Shown here: positions 1 to 6,298 of the stretch, piece after piece | Layout: each line of letters opens with the position of its first letter | How positions within the stretch are numbered: position 1 is the stretch's first letter | Source of the DNA: an uncultured Lachnospiraceae bacterium | GTDB lineage: Bacteria; Bacillota; Clostridia; Lachnospirales; Lachnospiraceae | Length of the DNA stretch: 7,542 nucleotides | Reading direction: 5' to 3' | NCBI GenBank assembly: GCA_947174725.1 | Contig: CAMWKA010000076.1 | Coordinates: 1 to 7,542, forward strand | Notes under the pieces: model-generated | The model's input: only the letters and a program-made list of their open reading frames with translations | The model's database searches: none | What the model was told of the DNA's origin: nothing | Position numbers and translations under genes: made by a program

Positions 1-611
1 ATTCTGAACCGTCCAAAGTTGTTCCCGGAAAATTTTATCTTTACATAGATCAATCCCAGTTACAGAAAATGGCGTCTGATCCGGAGTACCGGGCGAAGGT
101 GTACGGTTTGATGGATAGCGAACTTCAAGGAAAGAAAGGCTATACATTGCAGTACAGCGACGGTAGAAATGTTACCTCTCATACTACGGGAAGTATCTTT
201 TCACTGTGTGAGGCAAATCAAAAATTTGCCGGTGCGGATGGAATCCCCTACCGTGGCAGCTGTACCTCGGATCATCCGGTTTCTTCGTCTAACTCCCATG
301 CACAGGTACGCAGCATGAGCTTTCTCTATGACCACATTGACCCGGCAAAATCGGCAGCGAAGGAAAGAAAGGCAGCAGCGGTAAAAGCGGCAGAAAAATC
401 AGCAAAGAAACGGTCTGAGAAAAAACAGGCAGCCAAGAAAATGGAGGAAAAGGAAGCGAATGAGAAAGCAATGGTGAAAAAGGCTTTAGATAAGAAAGAG
501 GCGAAAAAAGAACTGGCACGGGAGAAGGATGAGGATAGTGAAGTGGCTGATGAATGGCTGGAGCAGCAGATGGGAATCGGTGCAGGAACTATTTTTGATA
601 CCACAGCATAA
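1..611 (+). CDS. C-terminal part of a DUF6033-like protein with a Lys/Ala/Glu-rich coiled tail (5' end outside window)
   Basis: The reading frame is open from base 3, so the gene starts upstream; the ATG at 69 is internal. Residues before it read SEPSKVVPGKFYLYIDQSQL and continue smoothly into the later sequence. The first part is a compact mixed region. From about base 340 to 530 it becomes almost wholly Lys, Ala, Glu and Arg, which predicts a long charged helix or coiled coil, and it ends in an acidic segment and DEWLEQQMGIGAG. This layout (a short globular part containing an 'x-hydrophobic-M-A-x-D' segment, then a Lys-rich helix) resembles the DUF6033 proteins common in Lachnospiraceae, whose function is unknown. 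I recognise the style rather than a firm family match. No signal peptide or membrane segment is visible in the part present. No clear terminator follows, and the next gene has its own promoter about 45 bases downstream. Confidence 0.7.
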   Translation, partial: SEPSKVVPGKFYLYIDQSQLQKMASDPEYRAKVYGLMDSELQGKKGYTLQYSDGRNVTSHTTGSIFSLCEANQKFAGADGIPYRGSCTSDHPVSSSNSHAQVRSMSFLYDHIDPAKSAAKERKAAAVKAAEKSAKKRSEKKQAAKKMEEKEANEKAMVKKALDKKEAKKELAREKDEDSEVADEWLEQQMGIGAGTIFDTTA

Positions 612-651
612 ACGCATAAATACAACATTTACATAGTGTGTTTTACAAAAA

Positions 652-706
652 ATAGTTGGCGTTGTCTACATATGTGGATTATAATAATGTGGACAAAGTC
701 AACTAT
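652..706. repeat. 19-nt imperfect inverted repeat around the exporter promoter (candidate operator)
   Basis: The left arm 652-670 (ATAGTTGGCGTTGTCTACA) and right arm 688-706 (TGTGGACAAAGTCAACTAT) are reverse complements at 16 of 19 positions. They are separated by 17 nt that contain the -10 box. Each arm contains a TGTNNACA core (663-670 and 688-695). The left arm also joins the spacer as TACA-TA-TGTG (667-676), one mismatch from a TACAnnTGTA core. There is no T-run after it, so it is not a terminator. Its position argues for a DNA operator. The regulator is not in the window. Confidence 0.55.
656..685 (+). promoter_or_regulatory. Probable sigma-A promoter of the EamA exporter gene
   Basis: A perfect -10 box TATAAT lies at 680-685. 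TTGGCG at 656-661 is a possible -35 with an 18-nt spacer. The start codon is at 723, giving a leader of about 30 nt. The -35 match is only partial, so the promoter may be weak or need an activator. The whole element lies within an inverted repeat (652-706). Confidence 0.55.
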
Positions 707-713
707 ATTTTAT

Positions 714-717
714 GGAG
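714..717 (+). promoter_or_regulatory. Ribosome binding site that sets the exporter start
   Basis: GGAG lies 5 nt before the ATG at 723 and 8 nt before the ATG at 726. The longer frame from 636 has no such site, would start upstream of the -10 box, and would add residues that do not fit a DMT N-terminus. The real start is therefore 723 or 726. Confidence 0.75.
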
Positions 718-722
718 TAACT

Positions 723-1610
723 ATGATGAAGCGTTTTATGAATCCAAGAGTGATGCTTATTATTTCAATGACGGTATTTGGTACTCTCGGTCTGTTTGTA
801 AGAAATATTTCTGTATCTTCCGGTGAACTTGCGCTATACCGGGCAATGCTAGCGGCATTGCTGATTGCGGCTTTTCTGTTATTCACAAAACAAAAGATTC
901 CGTTTCGTGAAATCAAAAAAGAACTTCCCCTTCTTTTGTTGTCCGGTGTGGCCATGGGCTTTAACTGGATATTTCTTTTTGAAGCATATAGGTACACTAC
1001 GGTGTCCGTTGCGACACTTAGCTATTATTTTGCTCCGGTCATTGTGACGGTAGCTTGTCCCATTTTATTTAAGGAAAAGATGTCAGCAAAACAATGGATC
1101 TGTTTTTTTATGTCCACACTCGGCATAATATTGATTACAGGTCTTGGGGATCTGTCGGTCGGAAATAACCACTTTGTGGGCATTCTTTTTGGACTTGGCG
1201 CTGCCTGTCTTTATGCAACGGTTATTCTGCTTAATAAGTTTATTAAAAAGGTGGAAGGCATACATAGAACATTATTGCAATTTATTGCTGCAATTCTTGT
1301 TCTGATTCCCTATGTGGGATTCACAAGCGGAGTCACACTTTCTGATCTTGATGGTATAGGCTGGGTCTGCCTGCTGATTGTGGGACTTGTCCACACCGGT
1401 GTGACTTACTGTCTATACTTTTCTTCGCTGAAAGAACTTCCGGGACAAAAAGCTGCTATATTGAGCTATATTGATCCCCTTGTGGCTGTTTTGGTATCTG
1501 TTTTGATTTTGGGAGAAGACATGACTGCCATGCAGGTCATCGGCGGCGTTCTGATTTTAGGATTTACCCTATGGAATGAGATTACACCCAAAAATCAAAA
1601 AACGGATTGA
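723..1610 (+). CDS. EamA-family (DMT superfamily) 10-TM transporter
   Basis: A 295-residue, very hydrophobic protein with the length and two-fold repeat of EamA/DMT carriers: about ten membrane helices in two five-helix halves. It begins MMKRFMNPRVMLIISMTVFG, the usual first helix. The first half holds the conserved AYRYTTVSVATLSYYFAPV stretch followed by a FKEKMS loop. The second half ends with LSYIDPLVAVLVSVLILGE and a final helix with a short charged tail, both typical of the family. DMT proteins act in the inner membrane, mostly as exporters of amino acids or other metabolites. The substrate cannot be read from sequence. The start is chosen from the GGAG site and the promoter position. 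The gene appears monocistronic, with its own promoter and possible operator. Its stop codon overlaps the -35 box of the next transcription unit and no terminator separates them, so some read-through into the riboswitch leader is possible. Confidence 0.93.
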   Translation: MMKRFMNPRVMLIISMTVFGTLGLFVRNISVSSGELALYRAMLAALLIAAFLLFTKQKIPFREIKKELPLLLLSGVAMGFNWIFLFEAYRYTTVSVATLSYYFAPVIVTVACPILFKEKMSAKQWICFFMSTLGIILITGLGDLSVGNNHFVGILFGLGAACLYATVILLNKFIKKVEGIHRTLLQFIAAILVLIPYVGFTSGVTLSDLDGIGWVCLLIVGLVHTGVTYCLYFSSLKELPGQKAAILSYIDPLVAVLVSVLILGEDMTAMQVIGGVLILGFTLWNEITPKNQKTD

Positions 1611-1635
1611 ACAGATCATAGAAGTATGCTAGAAT
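1607..1635 (+). promoter_or_regulatory. Sigma-A promoter of the cobalamin-riboswitch operon
   Basis: TTGAAC (1607-1612) and TAGAAT (1630-1635) are separated by exactly 17 nt. A TG one base upstream of the -10 (1627-1628) makes it an extended -10. Transcription would start near 1642, just before helix P1 of the riboswitch. The -35 box shares bases with the stop codon of the exporter gene. Confidence 0.8.
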
Positions 1636-1653
1636 ACAAACAATTGAATATGT

Positions 1654-1827
1654 GCAGTAAGGTGTCGGAGTAATCAGAAATATGGTTAGCTTCGATGAAA
1701 AGGGAAACAGGTGAAAATCCTGTACGAACTCGTCACCGTAATTAGGGAGCAGAGATCAATATGTCACTGGGAAACTGGGAAGACGGTCAATGCGATGATC
1801 TTTAAGCCGGGAGACCTGCCTTGCTGT
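1654..1827 (+). ncRNA. Cobalamin (adenosylcobalamin-type) riboswitch aptamer
   Basis: The B12 box is present at 1804-1820 (AAGCCGGGAGACCTGCC). Upstream are the conserved core GGGAAACAGGTGAAAATCC (1702-1720), followed by TGTACG, and the segment CACTGGGAAACTGGGAAG before the GATGATC that leads into the B12 box. These match the large AdoCbl class. Helix P1 can be drawn directly: CAGTAAGG (1655-1662) pairs with CCTTGCTG (1819-1826) over 8 bp including one G-U, and G1654-T1827 can extend it. The aptamer senses cobalamin in the nascent RNA, and binding normally switches expression off. It sits between a strong promoter and an intrinsic terminator, so control is probably by transcription termination. 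The genes downstream (chelatase, corrinoid-type importer, cobQ) fit a cobalamin regulon. Confidence 0.95.
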
Positions 1828-1862
1828 TGTACGGAAACATTTGTTTCAAGCCACGAGTAACT

Positions 1863-1936
1863 GGTTGTACGGTTGAATTTTTGGGAAGGATGTCTGTAAT
1901 GACGGAATTCCTTAAGATTTATTTTGTGTACAAACC
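1863..1936 (+). promoter_or_regulatory. Possible antiterminator of the riboswitch expression platform
   Basis: GGTTGTAC (1863-1870) can pair with GTACAAACC (1928-1936) over 8 bp with one bulged A at 1934. This would tie up bases 1932-1936, the base of the terminator's left arm, so the two structures exclude each other. A second copy of the segment, GTTGTACGG, occurs at 1826-1834 immediately after P1, as well as at 1864-1872, and could offer the same pairing. This is drawn by eye without energy calculation. Confidence 0.4.
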
Positions 1937-1968
1937 CTTTACCTGTAATTTAGGAAAGGGTTTTTCTT
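1932..1968 (+). terminator. Intrinsic terminator of the cobalamin riboswitch
   Basis: AAACCCTTT-A-CCT (1932-1944) pairs with AGG-AAAGGGTTT (1952-1963) as 12 base pairs with one bulged A at 1941 and a 7-nt loop. The stem runs directly into TTTTTCTT (1961-1968). It lies about 105 nt after the aptamer and about 100 nt before the first gene, as expected for a riboswitch terminator. Confidence 0.88.
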
Positions 1969-2071
1969 ATGTATGCACTAAATACAGGCATTTTGTAAGC
2001 TGGATGGCAAACGTTTCTGTAGGAACATATTTAATAAATACAATGCAGAAAACTGCGGAAACGAGGAAAGT
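1969..2071 (+). other. Leader between riboswitch terminator and first gene
   Basis: This is AT-rich with no convincing gene or second promoter. It ends with the ribosome binding site GAGG (2063-2066), 5 nt before the ATG at 2072. Together with the riboswitch it fills the 461-base gap between genes. Confidence 0.6.
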
Positions 2072-3250
2072 ATGAAAAAGAAATGGAGTATTGCATTATT
2101 AACCGGTGTTATGGCTTGTTCATTGGCAATGGCGGGATGTTCAACGGGAAGGGAGACTTCTGGCGGAAATACAATGACAGACCAGGAAGCTGCTGATGAA
2201 GTGGCGGCATTGATCGATGCAATCTATGTCCAGAGGAGAACGGACAGTACGGACGAACAATGTACACAGGCAAAAGCTGCATGGGATGCTTTGACGGATG
2301 CCCAGAAAGAATTGGTGGAAGGTGAAAATGCAGATCCGGATTATTTCGGCAGGGATACCGGTGATGCTTCCAAAGATGATCCACGTAATCAGGACGGTAT
2401 TGGTGAAAATGAAATTCTGGTAGTTAGTTTTGGAACTTCCTTTAATGACAGCAGAGTCAGTGATATTAAAGGAATAGAGGATGCGATACAGGCGGCAAAC
2501 CCGGGATGGACAGTGAGAAGAGCGTTTACGGCGCAGATCATCATCAATCACATACAGGCACGTGACGGGGAGCATATTGATAATATGGAGCAGGCGCTGG
2601 AGCGGGCAGTGTCAAATGGAGTAAAGAATTTGGTAATACAACCAACTCATTTGATGCACGGTGCAGAGTATGATGAATTGATGGAAGCTGTTGAAGTTTA
2701 TCGGGATCAGTTTGAAACTGTCAGAGTTGCGGAACCGCTGCTTGGCGAAGTTGGCACAGATGCAACTGTGATCAATGACGATAAAGAGGCCGTTGCAATA
2801 GCGCTTACACAGGCAGCAGTCAGGGATGCGGGATTTGACAGTCTGGATATGGCAGAGGAAGACGGAGTTGCATTTGTATTTTTAGGACATGGCACATCTC
2901 ATACAGCAAAAGTGTCATATAGTCAGATGCAGACACAAATGGCAGAACTTGGATACAATAATGTATTTATTGGTACGGTAGAGGGAGAACCAGAGGAAAC
3001 CTCCTGTGAAGCAGTGATGGATGCTGTGGCACAGGCGGGTTATACGAGAGTGATTCTCCGGCCATTAATGGTTGTGGCAGGAGACCATGCCAATAATGAT
3101 ATGGCTGGAGATGATGAGGATTCATGGATCAGCATATTTAAAGATTCCGGAAATTTTGAAAGCGTAGATGTGCAGATCACAGGTCTCGGCTCCATTGATG
3201 CCATTCAGCAGATTTATGTAGAACACACAGCTGAAGTTATAAATGAATAA
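2072..3250 (+). CDS. cbiK: Lipoprotein-anchored CbiK-type cobaltochelatase
   Basis: A 392-residue protein in three parts. Residues 1-23 are a lipoprotein signal: KKK, a hydrophobic core, then AMAGC with Cys23 as the lipid-bearing residue, placing the mature protein on the outer face of the membrane. Residues about 35-110 form an acidic helical spacer containing WDALTDAQKELVEG, like small helical repeats of Firmicute surface proteins. Residues 114-392 are a full CbiK domain starting ILVVSFGTSFNDSR. The metal and catalytic ligands of the family appear to be kept: His273 in FLGHGTSH, Glu304 in GTVEGEP, and His339 in VVAGDHANNDMAGDD. Known CbiK enzymes insert cobalt into sirohydrochlorin in anaerobic B12 synthesis. 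Exported relatives exist: periplasmic CbiK in Desulfovibrio, and the surface haemin-binding IhtB of Porphyromonas gingivalis, proposed to act as a chelatase. Here the surface location, cobalamin riboswitch and adjoining importer suggest work on an external tetrapyrrole or on cobalt, but the substrate is unproven. Confidence 0.92.
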   Translation: MKKKWSIALLTGVMACSLAMAGCSTGRETSGGNTMTDQEAADEVAALIDAIYVQRRTDSTDEQCTQAKAAWDALTDAQKELVEGENADPDYFGRDTGDASKDDPRNQDGIGENEILVVSFGTSFNDSRVSDIKGIEDAIQAANPGWTVRRAFTAQIIINHIQARDGEHIDNMEQALERAVSNGVKNLVIQPTHLMHGAEYDELMEAVEVYRDQFETVRVAEPLLGEVGTDATVINDDKEAVAIALTQAAVRDAGFDSLDMAEEDGVAFVFLGHGTSHTAKVSYSQMQTQMAELGYNNVFIGTVEGEPEETSCEAVMDAVAQAGYTRVILRPLMVVAGDHANNDMAGDDEDSWISIFKDSGNFESVDVQITGLGSIDAIQQIYVEHTAEVINE

Positions 3251-3252
3251 CA

Positions 3253-3257
3253 GGGAG
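3253..3257 (+). promoter_or_regulatory. Ribosome binding site that sets the start of the second lipoprotein
   Basis: GGGAG lies 9 nt before the ATG at 3267. The upstream in-frame ATG at 3243 overlaps the end of the chelatase gene, lacks such a site, and would put eight charged residues (MNNREKLN) before a clean MKKI signal peptide. The start at 3267 is preferred. Confidence 0.8.
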
Positions 3258-3266
3258 AAATTAAAT

Positions 3267-4082
3267 ATGAAAAAAATTGTAATGGTTTTAATGCTGCTGT
3301 TATGCATATTGATTAGCGGCTGCAAAGATACAGACAGCGTACAGGAACCGGAGGCGGCAGCGCCGCCTGACGGAATATATATGGCAGAGTTTCATACGGA
3401 CAACAGCATGTTTCACGTAAACGAGGCCTGTGAAGGAAAGGGTACACTGACTGTTGAAAACGGAGAAATGGTCATTCATATTTCGTTACCTTCCCAAAAT
3501 GTTTTAAATCTTTATCCGGGACTTGCTGAAGATGCACAGAAAGAAGGTGCAGAACTGCTTTCGCCTACGGTGGATACGGTTACATACAGTGATGGAATGA
3601 CAGAAGAAGTCAATGGATTTGATGTGCCGGTCCCTTTTCTGGATGCGGAGTTTGATCTGGCTTTGGTGGGAACAAAGGGAGTTTGGTATGACCACAAGGT
3701 AAGCGTTTGTGATCCGATACCCGTTACCGATGGGGAACAGACAGAAATAGGAGATTGTCTGGAAGATGGTGTATACAGCATGGAGATTACCTTTGAAGGC
3801 GGAAGTGGAAAAGCAGTGATCTTGTCTCCTGTGGTAATTGATGTGGCGGAAGGAAATGTGATGGCGACGCTGGAGTGGAGCAGCTCTAATTATGATTATA
3901 TGATCGTAGATGGTGAAAAATATTTACCGGTCAATACGGAAGGTAATTCCGTATTTCAGATTCCCATTGGGGCATTTGATGTTCCCATTGACGTGATTGG
4001 TGATACGGTAGCAATGAGTTCGCCTCATGAAATTGAATATACGCTAACATTTCATTCTGATACTGTAAAATCTTTAGAGTAA
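3267..4082 (+). CDS. Two-domain surface lipoprotein with NEAT-like repeats, possible tetrapyrrole binder
   Basis: A 271-residue predicted lipoprotein: MKKIVMVLMLLLCILISGC with Cys19 as the lipidation site, then a short acidic, Ala/Pro-rich linker. Two regions follow with the same opening: DGIYMAEFH at residue 35 and DGVYSMEITF at residue 167. Both continue with an alternating beta pattern (KGTLTVENGEMVIHISL in the first, VVIDVAEGNVMATLEW in the second). The first closes with WYDHKVSV (Trp140-Val147), the second with HEIEYTLTF. An opening DGxY, a beta strand of the 'V-x-x-G-x-hydrophobic' type and a closing Y-D-H strand recall NEAT/Shp haem-binding domains of Gram-positive surface proteins. 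The likeness is by eye and partial. The gene starts 16 nt after the chelatase and precedes the ABC importer. I infer that it holds or hands over a corrinoid, haem or other tetrapyrrole at the surface. It could instead be an unrelated beta-sandwich lipoprotein. Confidence 0.82.
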   Translation: MKKIVMVLMLLLCILISGCKDTDSVQEPEAAAPPDGIYMAEFHTDNSMFHVNEACEGKGTLTVENGEMVIHISLPSQNVLNLYPGLAEDAQKEGAELLSPTVDTVTYSDGMTEEVNGFDVPVPFLDAEFDLALVGTKGVWYDHKVSVCDPIPVTDGEQTEIGDCLEDGVYSMEITFEGGSGKAVILSPVVIDVAEGNVMATLEWSSSNYDYMIVDGEKYLPVNTEGNSVFQIPIGAFDVPIDVIGDTVAMSSPHEIEYTLTFHSDTVKSLE

Positions 4083-4084
4083 AC

Positions 4085-4117
4085 GGCGGTTAAGGTTTGT
4101 AAATGTACAAAGGCGGT
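4085..4117 (+). repeat. Intercistronic hairpin flanked by a GGCGGT direct repeat
   Basis: In the 46-nt gap, TTTGTA (4096-4101) and TACAAA (4106-4111) form a perfect 6-bp stem with loop AATG. GGCGGT occurs on both sides (4085-4090 and 4112-4117). There is no T-run, so it is not a terminator. The stem is AT-rich and weak. It may only be chance or a minor RNA stability element. Confidence 0.3.
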
Positions 4118-4128
4118 GCAGTAGGTCA

Positions 4129-5265
4129 ATGTGGAAAAGAATAGGGATAATAACATTATGCTGCTTAGTTGGTGTGGGATTGCTGTGGCTTGGAGGCTGC
4201 AGCAGTCCTTCTTCCGAAGCCCGGACAGTGGAATTGGAAAAGACCGGCAGTATGGATTTACAGTATGCAGAGAATTTTACGGTAGATTATTTTGAAGGCG
4301 GCTATACCCTGCTGACAGTTAAAGATGGTACTGAAATTCTGGTGGTTCCGGAGAATAAAGAAATTCCCGGGGGATTGGCGGAGGATGTGATTATATTACA
4401 GCGGCCGATCAGGAATCTTTACCTGGTAGCATCCGCAGTGATGGATATGTTTGACCAATTGGATGCCATAGATACCATTACGCTTTCCGGACAGAAAGAA
4501 GACGGTTGGCATATTGAGGCGGCACAAGAGGCTATGGAAAATGGGAGTATGCTTTATGCCGGTAAATATAATCAGCCGGATTATGAATTGATCATGTCGG
4601 AAAATTGTTCCCTTGTTATAGAAAATATGATGATTTCCCATTCGCCGGAAGTGATTGAAATGTTAAATGATTTTGGAATCCCTGTTATGATCGAGTATTC
4701 CAGTTACGAGCCCCATCCGCTTGGAAGAGTGGAGTGGATCAAGTTTTTTGGAGCTTTGCTTGGAAAGGAAGAGGAAGCGGAGCGTGTGTTTGCGGAACAG
4801 TTGGAAATTTTGGAAGATGTAACGGCAGACGAAAAGACAGATTTGACAGTTGCCTTTTTCTATATTACTTCAAACGGTCTTGTACAGGTTCGTCAGAGTT
4901 CCGATTATATTCCCAAAATGATTGAACTGGCGGGAGGAAGGTATATATTTGATCAGTTAGGGGACCCGGAATCCGCCAGGTCTACTTTAAATATGCAGGT
5001 GGAAGAATTTTACAGCAGTGCAAAAGATGCTGATTTTATTATATATAACAGTTCCATAGACGGTGGTATTGCATCCATAGAGGAACTGCTTGATAAATGT
5101 TCTCTTTTAGAGGATTTTAAGGCTGTTCAGGACGGAAATGTCTGGTGTACCACCAATGATATGTATCAGCAGTCTATGTCAATCGGATATATGATTGAAG
5201 ACATACATCATATGGTCTGCGGTGAAGGGGAAGAGGAAATGAGATTCCTGTTCCATCTGGAGTAG
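4129..5265 (+). CDS. ABC importer substrate-binding lipoprotein, BtuF/FecB type
   Basis: A 378-residue protein with a lipoprotein signal (MWKRIG, hydrophobic core, WLGGC, Cys24) and the two-lobed layout of class III binding proteins, which use a long helix as hinge. The N-lobe carries ILVVPENKEIP and RPIRNLYLVASAVMDMFDQL. A central segment, ENCSLVIENMMISHSPEVIE, follows, then FGIPVMIEYSSYEPHPLGRVEWIKFFGALLGKEEEAERVF, the helix-rich hinge region typical of iron-complex and cobalamin binding proteins. The C-lobe holds AGGRYIFDQLGD and ends near DIHHMVCGEG. Such proteins capture ferric siderophores, haem or cobalamin outside the membrane and deliver them to a FecCD/BtuCD complex; the next two genes supply that complex. 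Sequence alone does not tell which ligand. The cobalamin riboswitch and cobQ favour a corrinoid or cobalt-related compound. The ribosome binding site is weak (TAGGT just before the ATG), but no other start would keep the signal peptide. Confidence 0.93.
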   Translation: MWKRIGIITLCCLVGVGLLWLGGCSSPSSEARTVELEKTGSMDLQYAENFTVDYFEGGYTLLTVKDGTEILVVPENKEIPGGLAEDVIILQRPIRNLYLVASAVMDMFDQLDAIDTITLSGQKEDGWHIEAAQEAMENGSMLYAGKYNQPDYELIMSENCSLVIENMMISHSPEVIEMLNDFGIPVMIEYSSYEPHPLGRVEWIKFFGALLGKEEEAERVFAEQLEILEDVTADEKTDLTVAFFYITSNGLVQVRQSSDYIPKMIELAGGRYIFDQLGDPESARSTLNMQVEEFYSSAKDADFIIYNSSIDGGIASIEELLDKCSLLEDFKAVQDGNVWCTTNDMYQQSMSIGYMIEDIHHMVCGEGEEEMRFLFHLE

Positions 5266-5275
5266 GGAGGCTGGG

Positions 5276-6298
5276 ATGCAGCAGAATAGAAAGATAAGAT
5301 ATATAACCGCATTTTTACTTCTTATAATGGCTGCTATTGTGCTTTTTGCCGCCAATATTTGTATTGGCAGCGTAAAGATATCCTTAGGGGATATTTTACG
5401 AAATCTGCTGGGAGAGAAAATCGATCAGACAACGGAAAGGATTTTATGGGATATTCGCCTGCCGAGAACGCTTGCCGCGTTGATCCTTGGAGGTGCATTG
5501 GCATTGGCGGGCTATCTTCTACAGTCTTTTTTTCATAATCCCATTGCAGGGCCTTTTGTGCTTGGGATTTCCTCCGGCGCTAAAATGATCGTTGCACTGG
5601 TTATGGTTTTTTTGATGGGACGTTCCATAAAGGTTACTTCGATGGCGTTGATTTTTGCCGCCTTTCTGGGAGCAATGATATCCATGGGATTTGTCCTTCT
5701 GATGTCTCGTAAGATCAATAACATGGCGATGTTAGTTGTGAGCGGTGTCATGATCGGATATATCTGTTCGGCGATTACAGAACTTGTGGTTACCTTTGCA
5801 GATGATGCGGATATTGTGAATCTCCACAACTGGTCAAGAGGAAGTTTTTCCGGCATGACCTGGGATCATGTGGCTGTCATGACCGGTGTAATTGCAGCTG
5901 CCTTTGCGGTAGTTTTTCTGATGGCAAAACCGCTCAGCGCATATCAGTTGGGAGATGCTTATGCCCAAAATATGGGAATTAATATCAGGCTGTTTCGTAC
6001 GGAACTTGTGATATTATCCAGTATCTTATCGGCATGTATCGTAGCGTATGCGGGTCCGATTTCCTTTGTGGGACTGGCGGCGCCGCACATAGTAAAAAGC
6101 ATGCTGGGGACAACAATGCCGATTTTGATGATCCCCGCATGTTTTCTGGGCGGGGGAGTATTCTGTCTGTTTTGTGATCTGTTGGCCAGAAATCTTCTTG
6201 CTCCTACGGAGATCAGCATCAGTACAGTGACAGCTATTTTTGGAGCGCCGGTTGTGATATGGATCATGATAAAGAGAAATAGGGAGAAAATTTTCTGA
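5276..6298 (+). CDS. ABC importer permease, BtuC/FecCD family
   Basis: A 340-residue integral membrane protein of normal length for BtuC/FecCD permeases, with about nine to ten membrane helices. Family landmarks appear in order: WDIRLPRTLAALILGGALALAGYLLQ with the following FHNPIAGPFVLGISSGA; the NLHNWSRGSFSGMTWDHV loop; the coupling-helix region AQNMGINIRLFRTELVILSS; YAGPISFVGLAAPHIVKSM; and a C-terminal ISISTVTAIFGAPVVIWIMI. It forms the membrane channel, probably as a homodimer, and works with the binding protein before it and the ATPase after it. The ribosome binding site GGGAGG (5265-5270) starts on the last base of the upstream stop codon and sits 5 nt before the ATG. The stop overlaps the next start (TGATG), which implies translational coupling. 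The family covers ferric siderophores, haem, cobalamin and related compounds; context favours a corrinoid-type substrate. Confidence 0.95.
   Translation: MQQNRKIRYITAFLLLIMAAIVLFAANICIGSVKISLGDILRNLLGEKIDQTTERILWDIRLPRTLAALILGGALALAGYLLQSFFHNPIAGPFVLGISSGAKMIVALVMVFLMGRSIKVTSMALIFAAFLGAMISMGFVLLMSRKINNMAMLVVSGVMIGYICSAITELVVTFADDADIVNLHNWSRGSFSGMTWDHVAVMTGVIAAAFAVVFLMAKPLSAYQLGDAYAQNMGINIRLFRTELVILSSILSACIVAYAGPISFVGLAAPHIVKSMLGTTMPILMIPACFLGGGVFCLFCDLLARNLLAPTEISISTVTAIFGAPVVIWIMIKRNREKIF

Noticed and set aside
326..628. Minus-strand open frame of 100 codons rich in Ser, Phe and Ala
   Set aside because: It is the mirror of the Lys/Ala/Glu-rich tail on the + strand; composition alone keeps it open, and there is no start signal.
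612..650. Terminator after the first gene
   Set aside because: Only a few weak pairings (ACAC/GTGT type) are seen and there is no GC-rich stem followed by a T-run.
652..706. The inverted repeat as a transposon end or terminator
   Set aside because: There is no adjacent transposase, target duplication or T-run; its position over a promoter fits an operator better.
636..722. Upstream extension of the exporter by 29 codons
   Set aside because: This start lies upstream of the likely -10 box and lacks a ribosome binding site; GGAG at 714-717 supports the start at 723.
1990..2060. Second promoter between the terminator and the chelatase gene
   Set aside because: AT-rich stretches resemble a -10 box, but no -35 with proper spacing could be found.
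1821..2075. Open frame of 84 codons starting with TTG
   Set aside because: It begins inside helix P1 of the riboswitch, crosses the intrinsic terminator, has no ribosome binding site, and its product has no recognisable features.
5533..5856. Minus-strand open frame of 107 codons opposite the permease
   Set aside because: It lies wholly inside a well-supported permease gene, and its translation shows no family features or ribosome binding site.
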